Source: an uncultured Clostridia bacterium (GTDB lineage: Bacteria; Bacillota; Clostridia; Oscillospirales; Ruminococcaceae). From it: a stretch of DNA of 9,219 nucleotides. Below the pieces are notes generated by a model, which did no database searches, was not told the origin of the DNA, and worked only from the letters and a program-made list of their open reading frames with translations. How positions within the stretch are numbered: the first letter of the stretch is position 1; every line of letters starts with the position of its first letter. Location of the stretch: contig CANRPG010000067.1 in NCBI GenBank assembly GCA_947632425.1, forward strand, positions 1-9,219, in the 5' to 3' direction. Of the stretch, positions 1-5,315 are shown one piece after another. The translations under genes were made by a program, and so were the position numbers.

Positions 1-88
1 GAATATTCCTCGAAATGTAAATGATTTTGCAGGCGTTCCGTTTCAGAGCGTGACTTTCGCCGCTTACTGCGTCATAATAGCTTTTCAC
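1..88 (-). CDS. Possible 5' end of an unidentified gene, partial
   Basis: A GTG codon at 86-88 opens a minus-strand frame of 29 codons that runs off the left edge without a stop. It begins (V/M)KSYYDAVSGESHAL and its codons (AGC, GGC, AAA, GAA) look like those of neighbouring genes. It lies about 50 bases downstream of the predicted transcription start of a strong promoter. Against it, no Shine-Dalgarno precedes the GTG, a frame this short is common by chance, and a GAGGAA at 6-11 could instead serve a start codon just outside the window. I do not recognise the peptide. Confidence 0.25.
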   Translation of the reverse strand, partial: MKSYYDAVSGESHALKRNACKIIYISRNI

Positions 89-144
89 TGCTGATTATCA
101 GGGGGTCAATGTTTCCGCATTTGCATTTGCACGCATTAAATTAA

Positions 145-173
145 ATAATAAAGTAAAATACACCGTTTGTCAA
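145..173 (-). promoter_or_regulatory. Sigma-A-type promoter pointing left, out of the window
   Basis: On the minus strand a perfect -35 TTGACA (168-173) is followed by a 17-base spacer (151-167) and a -10 TATTAT (145-150). Transcription would start near position 138 and run off the left edge. The promoter sits about 85 bases beyond the terminator of the upstream LTA-synthase-like gene, so it starts a new transcription unit. Confidence 0.8.
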
Positions 174-256
174 TAGTTTTTTGTGCGCCAAAAAAATTTT
201 GTACAATATATATAAATTCGGCTTTTGTATCTGTATATTTTGCAATTATAGAACAT

Positions 257-296
257 AAAAAAACAAGGTCTCACGGTAAAATTTACCGCAAGACCT
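257..296 (-). terminator. Intrinsic terminator of the LTA-synthase-like gene
   Basis: A long hairpin has arms AGGTCT (266-271) / AGACCT (291-296) and, inside a CA/CA mismatch, CGGTAAA (274-280) / TTTACCG (282-288). On the minus strand it is followed by a run of seven T (complement of A257-A263). It lies 18 bases past the stop codon at 315-317. There is no comparable U-tract on the plus strand. Confidence 0.9.
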
Positions 297-314
297 CAAA
301 AGTTTAGTATTGTA

Positions 315-2321
315 CTATTTGTCATATTTTTCAAACATTCTGTAATACTGCACTATGTTGTATTCCAAAAGTGCTTTTTCATACTGCGAGCTGTCGGTGA
401 TCCTGTACCATTTGCCGTCGTCGCCTTTGTAGCCGAACGAACTTATTGACGGCAGTTTTTTCATAACGTCGTCAAGATACAGCTGAAAGTCTGTTTTCGG
501 CATACCGCACGCCTCTATCAGCTTGTTTGCAAGATAGTTAAGGCTCATGTGCACATCTGTCTGCTCGTCAATATCATAATTTGCCCATATGAAAAACGGC
601 GTAGAATGTATTTTGGCGTTATCCTCTATAGACATTGTGCCAAGCGTTTTGCCGAGCAGTTTCTCGGAAAACTCGGGTATGTGAGGGAAGTGGTCGCCGA
701 AAAATACTATAACAACATCTTCATCTGCCTGCGAAAAATACTCAACTAAATTTTTTATAGCCTTGTCGGTCTCATATGCCGCCGAGAGATAAAGCTCTGC
801 TTCGCGGCTTTCAAAGCTGCCAAGCGTTATCTCGCAGGTCTTGTCTTTGTTCTCATAATACGGCGAATGGTTCTGCATGGTCGTCAGGAAGGCAAACATA
901 GGCTTGTCTTTCGGCTTGCTTTCGTACTCCTCTTTAAGCACCCCGAACATCGTTTCGTCAGAAAGTCTGCCGTTCACTACCTTCATTTTGCCCTCGCTGC
1001 GTTTTGAAACGGCTTCGGAATACATGGTCTTGTCAAATCCCAGATAGCCGTAAGCTTCACCTATATCCCAAAGATTCGGCGCGCAGCCTGCTATAGCCTC
1101 GGTAAAGTAGCCGTAGTTTTCAAAGTAATTTACCAAAGAATCCTGCGGCGTTTTTACATACTGCGTGTAAGCGGCGCTGCCCATAGGGAAAAATCCCATG
1201 CTGTTGCCCGAGAGAAATTCAAACTCTGAGTTGCAGGAATATCCCCCGTATGCAGACACAGTAACATAGCCTTTTATGGTGCTTTCGCTCATGCTGTGGT
1301 AAAATGGCATATAGTCTTTGTTTATGTCAAGATCGCCCAGCAGCGAAAAGTCAGCGAAAGATTCGTCCATTACCGCTATTACGGTAGGCGTTCTCTGCGG
1401 CGTTTCGTCAGATGTATCATAGCGCGAGAGTATCTCCAGAGCCTTTTCGTCTGAATACCCCGAGGGCTTTGCGGAGCCGCTGTTGAGCATATCAAGGTAG
1501 AACATCAGAGCGTTTCCGGTATACTGAAAAGAAGTGAGATCCTCTCCGCCCGAAAAGTTAAGCCTGATAATGCGGTTTTCAACGCCGTATCTGTAAATAC
1601 TCATGCCAAAGCCGCCGAATACTATAACAAATACTGTAAACACAGGCAGAGTGCAAAGCCTTATTTTAAGGCGAAAAGGCGTTATTTTCGTAAATGCGGT
1701 AAGGGTTATGCACATACCCAGACTTAAAAGGGTAAGGCACAGCAGAGCTATGGCAAGCGGCTCGAAGAATGAGTAGTCTTTTGCAATGGTTGCCGACTTT
1801 ATGCTGCTCAGGTCAGATACCCTGAGGGGCGAGCCGCGGAACTGATAAAGATAAAACTGCGCCAGCCCGTAAAGGTGGAATATAACGGTAATTATTATAA
1901 AATATATCTTCGGGTTTTTGAATATTATGCTTCCCAAGAGGTAGAAAGCATACACAAAAAGCGGCGCGGCAAAAAGCATTATTATGTCGTCTTTGAAAGG
2001 AAATGCGCCTGTGCACGCCTCGGTGAAAATATATGTGCAAAGCGCAAGCGTAAAGCCCAGCAGATAGCCGCGCGAGTGAGGTCTTTTCTTTTTTACCATG
2101 CCTATTATTGCCATTACTATGCCGATTATCACAAAAAAGGCAAACACGGCGAGGAGTATTACCAGCGGTTTTGTAAGGTGCAGTCCCTTGGAGTCGCAGG
2201 CATCGTTTATATATGCGATAGCAAAGCATATACACAACATTGCAAGCGCCATGGGAGCGCAGTAAAATATCAATGTATCTGAAATTTTTCTATCGCGCAG
2301 TTTTTGCATTATGCGTGACAT
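315..2321 (-). CDS. LTA synthase / phosphoglycerol transferase family membrane enzyme (AlkP superfamily)
   Basis: This is a 668-residue polytopic membrane protein with an extracellular sulfatase-like catalytic domain, the layout and length of LtaS-type enzymes that move glycerol-phosphate from phosphatidylglycerol onto envelope polymers. Hydrophobic segments lie at about 16-36, 52-76, 86-104, 113-133, 138-160, 186-210 and 222-242. The catalytic domain starts near residue 311. Metal-site candidates by motif are E320 (VMDES), the nucleophile position S362 (GGYSCNSEF), D543 and H544 (FFGDHF). H485 (MQNHSP) matches a substrate-site His. LtaS normally has Thr as nucleophile and an Arg two residues after a conserved Trp; here these are Ser362 and Ile420 (after W418). 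The start at 2321 has AAGGAAG at 2331-2337, nine bases upstream. It is a single-gene unit with its own promoter and terminator. Family membership is clear; the exact polymer and substrate are not. Confidence 0.9.
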   Translation of the reverse strand: MSRIMQKLRDRKISDTLIFYCAPMALAMLCICFAIAYINDACDSKGLHLTKPLVILLAVFAFFVIIGIVMAIIGMVKKKRPHSRGYLLGFTLALCTYIFTEACTGAFPFKDDIIMLFAAPLFVYAFYLLGSIIFKNPKIYFIIITVIFHLYGLAQFYLYQFRGSPLRVSDLSSIKSATIAKDYSFFEPLAIALLCLTLLSLGMCITLTAFTKITPFRLKIRLCTLPVFTVFVIVFGGFGMSIYRYGVENRIIRLNFSGGEDLTSFQYTGNALMFYLDMLNSGSAKPSGYSDEKALEILSRYDTSDETPQRTPTVIAVMDESFADFSLLGDLDINKDYMPFYHSMSESTIKGYVTVSAYGGYSCNSEFEFLSGNSMGFFPMGSAAYTQYVKTPQDSLVNYFENYGYFTEAIAGCAPNLWDIGEAYGYLGFDKTMYSEAVSKRSEGKMKVVNGRLSDETMFGVLKEEYESKPKDKPMFAFLTTMQNHSPYYENKDKTCEITLGSFESREAELYLSAAYETDKAIKNLVEYFSQADEDVVIVFFGDHFPHIPEFSEKLLGKTLGTMSIEDNAKIHSTPFFIWANYDIDEQTDVHMSLNYLANKLIEACGMPKTDFQLYLDDVMKKLPSISSFGYKGDDGKWYRITDSSQYEKALLEYNIVQYYRMFEKYDK

Positions 2322-2376
2322 TTTTATCTACTTCCTTTTTATTTTTTGCTGTCAGAGGGCGGTCAATAATTTTGTC

Positions 2377-2405
2377 ATAATATTTCATTAAAAATCTATT
2401 GACAA
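2377..2405 (-). promoter_or_regulatory. Promoter of the LTA-synthase-like gene
   Basis: Minus strand: -35 TTGTCA (2400-2405), 17-base spacer (2383-2399), -10 TATTAT (2377-2382). The predicted start is near 2370, giving a leader of about 49 bases. Its -35 overlaps the -35 of the divergent promoter at 2399-2427. Confidence 0.75.
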
Positions 2406-2427
2406 ACTGCACAAAAAGAGTTACAAT
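2399..2427 (+). promoter_or_regulatory. Promoter of the lipoprotein-oxidoreductase unit
   Basis: Plus strand: perfect -35 TTGACA (2399-2404), 17-base spacer (2405-2421), -10 TACAAT (2422-2427). The predicted start is near 2434, about 37 bases before the ATG at 2471. It is divergent from, and overlaps, the minus-strand promoter at 2377-2405. Confidence 0.85.
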
Positions 2428-2470
2428 ATAAGTAGTATTATTGTAGACTATCAAGAGGGAGAAATGTTGC

Positions 2471-3091
2471 ATGAACAGAAAAGCTATAGCAGCCTTGTTT
2501 GTTTCAGCCGCCGCGTGCCTGTGTTTTACAGCCTGCGGGCCGAAGATAGAGATAGGCAATGTAAGCAAAAATTCCTCAAAAGTTGATAACAAAAAGAGCG
2601 ACGATAAATCGGAGGGCTTTTTTGCTGACATACTTGACAAGGGCTACACCGCTGACGATGACGGCGAAAAATACACTATAGACGGCGATTTTGCCATGAA
2701 AGATCTGTATGAGCTTGACGAAATGTATGCTGACGGCTGGGCTGCGGCAAGCGATGAGCAAAAGCGCGGTATATCGCTGAATTTTCTGAATTTCTGGGCG
2801 TTTTACGGCGACGATGCGAGCATACGTTTCAAGCCGAATGAGCTTATAGATGCCATAACTTCCGCGATAGAGGGCAGCGAGCTTTCGGTGCTTGATGCCG
2901 CGCTGCAAACCGCCGTTCCGGAAAATGTCGATAAATACCTTGCTATAATAGGTATTGAAGAAATACCCGAAATTACAGACGACAGCAGCGAAACGGACGG
3001 CGAAACTTCTCAACCCGAGGAGTCGGAAATTACCGATACAGATGAAAGCAGCGAGACCGCCGAGCCGGAAACATCTGCCGGAAATATATAA
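2471..3091 (+). CDS. Putative lipoprotein of unknown function with acidic tail
   Basis: A 206-residue secreted protein. The N-terminus is a lipoprotein signal: MNRK, a hydrophobic stretch (residues 5-19), and a lipobox FTAC, so Cys22 is the probable lipidated residue on the outer face of the membrane. The -3 residue is Phe, slightly off the usual Leu. A polar linker (about 24-48) precedes a small, probably helical domain (about 70-160). From residue 156 on there is no Lys or Arg, and residues 163-202 are a Ser/Thr/Glu/Asp-rich tail that looks disordered. I do not recognise the domain. The start at 2471 has AGAGGGAG (2454-2461) nine bases upstream. An ATG at 2464 is out of frame. The gene is first in a two-gene unit and diverges from the LTA-synthase-like gene, which suggests but does not show an envelope role. 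Confidence 0.85.
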   Translation: MNRKAIAALFVSAAACLCFTACGPKIEIGNVSKNSSKVDNKKSDDKSEGFFADILDKGYTADDDGEKYTIDGDFAMKDLYELDEMYADGWAAASDEQKRGISLNFLNFWAFYGDDASIRFKPNELIDAITSAIEGSELSVLDAALQTAVPENVDKYLAIIGIEEIPEITDDSSETDGETSQPEESEITDTDESSETAEPETSAGNI

Positions 3092-3135
3092 GTTACGTTA
3101 AAATTATCTGACAAATATTAAGGAGGACACTTCAA

Positions 3136-3732
3136 ATGAACGTATTGATTGTTTACTGCCACCCCTCGAACAAGAGCTTTACCTGCAAGCTGAAAGATGC
3201 CTTTATAAAGGGTCTTGCAAAGGGCGGTCACGACTATGAGATCTCGGATCTGTATGACATGGGCTTTCACCCTGCAATGACAGAGAGCGAGTATCTTTTT
3301 GATAGCATGGGAGACCGCGCGACATACCGCCTGAGCGGCGATATTGCAAAAGAGCAGATAAAGATACAGACGAGCGACGCCGTTGTATTTATCTTCCCGA
3401 TGTTCTGGTCGGCATCGCCTGCAATGCTGGTGGGCTGGTTCCAGCGCGTTATGACGAAAGATTTTGCATACGGCACGGACGCTCAGATGGATAAGCTGAA
3501 AAAGGCAAGCTGCTTGGTTACCATGGCAGACGACAAGACCACCGAGCAGGGCAGCGCGCATATCAATGCGCTCAAAGCTACGATGATAAACTCCAAGATA
3601 TTCACAAACGCTGAGCAGACCGAGATAAACGTGTTCGATAAGCTGGCAAGCGACAAGCTTACGCAGCAGGAGAGGGAGGCACTTATGGAAGAATATCTGA
3701 AAATGGCGTTTGAACTTGGCGAAAATCTCTGA
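3136..3732 (+). CDS. Flavodoxin-fold NAD(P)H (quinone) oxidoreductase
   Basis: A 198-residue cytoplasmic flavoprotein of the Flavodoxin_2 family (KefF, MdaB, NQO1-like), which uses NAD(P)H to reduce quinones or similar acceptors by two electrons. The N-terminal strand MNVLIVYCHP is followed by a loop rich in Ser and Asn (residues 9-15), the expected phosphate-binding region for the flavin. The second signature is FPMFWSASPAMLVGW (87-101), followed by R104 and FAY (110-112), which normally line the isoalloxazine and active site. Length fits the family. The start is well supported by AAGGAGG (3120-3126) nine bases upstream. The gap to the lipoprotein gene is 44 bases with no terminator and no good promoter, so the two are probably co-transcribed. 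The physiological acceptor cannot be read from the sequence. Confidence 0.88.
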   Translation: MNVLIVYCHPSNKSFTCKLKDAFIKGLAKGGHDYEISDLYDMGFHPAMTESEYLFDSMGDRATYRLSGDIAKEQIKIQTSDAVVFIFPMFWSASPAMLVGWFQRVMTKDFAYGTDAQMDKLKKASCLVTMADDKTTEQGSAHINALKATMINSKIFTNAEQTEINVFDKLASDKLTQQEREALMEEYLKMAFELGENL

Positions 3733-3745
3733 TATTTACAAACTT

Positions 3746-3783
3746 CGTCGGCAGGCTAACTTTGCTTGCCGACGTGTTTTTTT
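3746..3783 (+). terminator. Terminator of the lipoprotein-oxidoreductase unit, overlapping the convergent gene
   Basis: An 11-pair stem (arms 3746-3756 and 3764-3774, one G-U pair) closes a 7-base loop and is followed on the plus strand by TGTTTTTTTA. The stop codon of the convergent regulator (3756-3758) lies at the stem-loop junction, so the right arm is also coding sequence for that gene. On the minus strand the same hairpin has only a poor U-tail (AAGTTTGTAAAT), so it may work weakly in that direction. Confidence 0.88.
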
Positions 3784-4124
3784 ATTGCCTGAAATGTTTC
3801 GTCGCTGATGTCGTGCTCTATTTTGCAGGCATCTTCGGCTGCGGTCTTTTCGCTCACGCCGAGGTCAATAAGAAGGCTTGTCAGCAGCTTGTGGCGCTCG
3901 TAGATCTTGTTTGCAACTTCGCTGCCTGCCTCGGTAAGCAAAAGGTGCCCCTCGCCGTCGACCGTGACAAAGCCGCCGCTTTTCAGTATGCTCATGGCGC
4001 GGCTTACGCTGGGTTTTGAAAAGCCCATGTATTCGCCGACGTCTATAGCCCTTACCTTGCCTATTTTCTCGGAAAGTATAAGTATCGTTTCAAGATACAT
4101 CTCGCCTGATTCCTGCAACGCCAT
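3756..4124 (-). CDS. DtxR/MntR-family metal-dependent transcriptional regulator
   Basis: A 122-residue repressor-type protein: an N-terminal winged helix-turn-helix (about 5-65, recognition region GFSKPSVSRAMSILKSGGF) and a metal-binding dimerisation domain (about 66-110). It lacks the C-terminal SH3-like domain of DtxR, as MntR does. By alignment from memory the primary metal ligands are M9 (GEMYLE), C100, E103 and H104 (ACKIEHDISDE). That is the Met/Cys/Glu/His set of the iron-type DtxR/IdeR rather than the Asp/Glu set of Bacillus MntR. Of the ancillary site only H78 remains, with Thr and Ala at the other two positions. I chose the ATG at 4122-4124 because AGGGAGGA (4132-4139) precedes it by seven bases and the predicted transcription start is near 4149. 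A nine-codon-longer start at 4151 would fall at or before that point. No feoB or mntH target is in the window. Confidence 0.88.
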   Translation of the reverse strand: MALQESGEMYLETILILSEKIGKVRAIDVGEYMGFSKPSVSRAMSILKSGGFVTVDGEGHLLLTEAGSEVANKIYERHKLLTSLLIDLGVSEKTAAEDACKIEHDISDETFQAIKKHVGKQS

Positions 4125-4155
4125 AATGATGTCCTCCCTTTTTGTCCACAAAGAT

Positions 4156-4184
4156 ATTGTAGCACATTTGTTTTATATTTGCAA
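4156..4184 (-). promoter_or_regulatory. Promoter of the DtxR-family gene
   Basis: Minus strand: -35 TTGCAA (4179-4184), 17-base spacer (4162-4178), -10 TACAAT (4156-4161). The predicted start is near 4149, giving a leader of about 25 bases that carries the Shine-Dalgarno at 4132-4139. Confidence 0.75.
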
Positions 4185-4216
4185 GAAAATTAACTTAATT
4201 TTAAGAATTTTGCTTG
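4182..4216. promoter_or_regulatory. AT-rich imperfect dyad, candidate operator
   Basis: Reading plus, CAAG (4182-4185), AAAATT (4186-4191), CTTAA (4194-4198), a two-base centre, TTAAG (4201-4205), AATTTT (4206-4211) and CTTG (4213-4216) form a 15-pair dyad interrupted only by AA (4192-4193) and G4212. It overlaps the -35 of the DtxR-family promoter. Operators of DtxR/MntR-type repressors are AT-rich dyads of this kind, so autoregulation is plausible. Alternatively it is a weak terminator for the MGMT-like gene ending at 4224, although no U-tract follows on the minus strand. Confidence 0.4.
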
Positions 4217-4223
4217 AAGTTGG

Positions 4224-4532
4224 TCATTCGCCCAGCCACATGAACTTCGACATTATTACCCTGCCGTTTTCGTCAAACTCTACGCCCTCGGCTTCAAGCA
4301 TCTGCCGTTGAATGTCGCAGCCGCCGAAAGCAAAAGCTTTTGCCGTCTCGCCAAAGCGATTTACCACCCTGTGGCAGGGGATAACAGAATTATCGGGGTT
4401 TACGTGCAAAGCATAGCCCACCACCTGCGACCACCTCGGGTTGCCTGCCAAAGCGGCAATCTGCCCATAGGTGCACACTTTGCCTTTGGGTATGCGCTTT
4501 ACTGCTTCGTATATTTTTTCAAAAGTATTCAT
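4224..4532 (-). CDS. MGMT-family DNA-binding-domain protein (alkylguanine alkyltransferase-like)
   Basis: A 102-residue protein consisting only of the C-terminal active domain of O6-alkylguanine-DNA alkyltransferases, a direct-reversal DNA repair family. The motif IPCHRVV holds the acceptor Cys53, so this is not an ATL protein, where that Cys is replaced. Other matches are Y22 (TYGQIAAL), N45 (VNPDNS) and E82 (AEGV). The helix-turn-helix 'arginine finger' that flips the base is Gln36 here (NPRWSQVVG). I chose the ATG at 4530-4532. The frame stays open back to 4748, but that stretch lies upstream of a near-consensus promoter (4549-4577) and overlaps trmB. The predicted leader is only about 10 bases, with GGTGAT as a possible Shine-Dalgarno. 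It could be an active methyltransferase or a lesion-recognition protein. Confidence 0.88.
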   Translation of the reverse strand: MNTFEKIYEAVKRIPKGKVCTYGQIAALAGNPRWSQVVGYALHVNPDNSVIPCHRVVNRFGETAKAFAFGGCDIQRQMLEAEGVEFDENGRVIMSKFMWLGE

Positions 4533-4548
4533 TTTTATCACCAAAGGT

Positions 4549-4577
4549 ATTATAACACATAAAGAAAAATATATCAA
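4549..4577 (-). promoter_or_regulatory. Promoter of the MGMT-like gene
   Basis: Minus strand: -35 TTGATA (4572-4577), 17-base spacer (4555-4571), perfect -10 TATAAT (4549-4554). The predicted start is near 4542, about 10 bases before the ATG. The -35 begins just four bases after the trmB terminator stem. Confidence 0.8.
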
Positions 4578-4581
4578 TAAC

Positions 4582-4625
4582 AAAAGACCGTTGGCACGCC
4601 GTTCGGCGAAACTTTGCGGTCTTTT
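4582..4625 (-). terminator. Terminator of the galK-trmB operon
   Basis: Outer arms AAAAGACCG (4582-4590) and CGGTCTTTT (4617-4625) pair fully, and an inner stem CGCC/GGCG (4597-4600, 4605-4608) stacks inside. On the minus strand the 3' arm ends in TTTT followed by GTTATTG, and it lies directly after the trmB stop (4630-4632). The plus strand also reads CGGTCTTTTT, so the element is symmetric, but no plus-strand gene needs it. Confidence 0.82.
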
Positions 4626-4629
4626 TATG

Positions 4630-5301
4630 TCACTTTTTGTAAACTGCCTCCAGCCGATATATCGGCATACCCTGCGAAGAAAATCTTTCTTCATATTCGG
4701 TAACGATGTTGCCTTCAAAGTCGCTGTTATGCAGATCAAGTGATACATTCTTTATAACAAAGCCCTCCTGCGAGAGCTGTTCTATAGAAAACTCAAAAAA
4801 GTGCATATTATCAGTCTTTTGGTGTATCTCTGCACCGGTACGCAAAAGCTTTTTGTAAATTTGCAGAAACCTGTGGTGAGTCAGCCTGTGAGAGGCATAG
4901 CTTTTCTTCGGGAACGGGCAGCTAAAATTCAGATAAAGCCTGCCTATGCTGCCGCGCGGTATGTAACATTCAAGATACTCCGCCGCGCCGCGCAGAAAGA
5001 AGAGATTTTTTATATCCTGCTCAATGGCGGCTTCACAGGCGGTAACAAGCACATTGCTGCTTTTTTCCACCGCAAGGTAGTTTATATCGTGGTTTTGCTT
5101 TGCTATCTCGCAGGCAAACTGACCTTTGCCGCAGCCTATCTCCATATGCACGGGGTTACTGTTGCCGAAAAGCTTTTGCAAATCGAGCAGAGAGTCGGTG
5201 TCGATCTTTTGAAAATTCCTGTCCTCTCTGTCCATATATATGATCTTGCCGCCGCAGTTTTTAAGGCGTTCTTCAAGACCTTTTTTTCTTCTCATTCGCA
5301 T
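4630..5301 (-). CDS. trmB: tRNA (guanine-46-N7)-methyltransferase TrmB
   Basis: A 223-residue SAM-dependent enzyme that makes m7G46 in the tRNA variable loop. Visible family features are the basic start MRMRRKKG, SAM motif I (MEIGCGKGQF, residues 53-62), RLTHHRFL (139-146), KTDN (162-165) and the C-terminal NIVTEYEERF (198-207), with the Thr-Glu substrate motif at T201/E204. The usual NFSDPWPKKR stretch reads NFSCPFPKKS (125-134), so Cys128 stands where the strongly conserved Asp is expected. The start at 5301 follows AGGCAGG (5310-5316) by eight bases. A longer frame to 5364 lies inside the upstream gene and is not needed. The gene starts 14 bases after the stop of the 190-aa gene and is last in its operon. 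Confidence 0.92.
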   Translation of the reverse strand: MRMRRKKGLEERLKNCGGKIIYMDREDRNFQKIDTDSLLDLQKLFGNSNPVHMEIGCGKGQFACEIAKQNHDINYLAVEKSSNVLVTACEAAIEQDIKNLFFLRGAAEYLECYIPRGSIGRLYLNFSCPFPKKSYASHRLTHHRFLQIYKKLLRTGAEIHQKTDNMHFFEFSIEQLSQEGFVIKNVSLDLHNSDFEGNIVTEYEERFSSQGMPIYRLEAVYKK

Positions 5302-5315
5302 AAATTCTGCCTGCC

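Larger units (their letters stand above)
1..256. other. Gene-poor left-edge region with leftward promoter and leader
   Basis: This stretch contains no confident complete gene. Positions 174-256 are AT-rich and show nothing recognisable. A strong minus-strand promoter lies at 145-173, so positions 138 down to 1 would be the 5' leader, and possibly the first codons, of a transcript leaving the window on the left. In that leader, read on the minus strand, there is a 12-codon open frame (ATG at about 132-134, ending in TGA-TAA) with no Shine-Dalgarno. An 11-base palindrome (ctgattatcag) lies at 91-101, and a purine-rich GAGGAA lies at 6-11. I tried to match the leader to common riboswitch classes by eye and could not. 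Confidence 0.5.

Noticed and set aside
1..138. Riboswitch in the left-edge leader
   Set aside because: I compared it by eye with c-di-GMP, SAM, TPP, THF, fluoride, ZTP and NiCo types; isolated words such as GACGCA occur but no conserved core with matching stems.
179..207. Plus-strand promoter with -10 TACAAT at 202-207
   Set aside because: The -35 at 17 bases is TTTTGT, a poor match in an AT-rich stretch, and there is no plus-strand gene downstream.
1875..2282. 135-codon open frame on the plus strand inside the LTA-synthase-like gene
   Set aside because: It is the complement of the membrane-domain coding sequence, rich in Tyr, His, Cys and Lys with no family resemblance, and has no promoter or ribosome site.
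4125..4151. Nine-codon longer start of the DtxR-family gene
   Set aside because: The predicted transcription start is near 4149, and a strong Shine-Dalgarno fits the inner ATG at 4122-4124.
4533..4748. N-terminal extension of the MGMT-like protein
   Set aside because: It would overlap trmB and cross its terminator, and it lies upstream of a near-consensus promoter; the MGMT homology begins at the ATG at 4530-4532.
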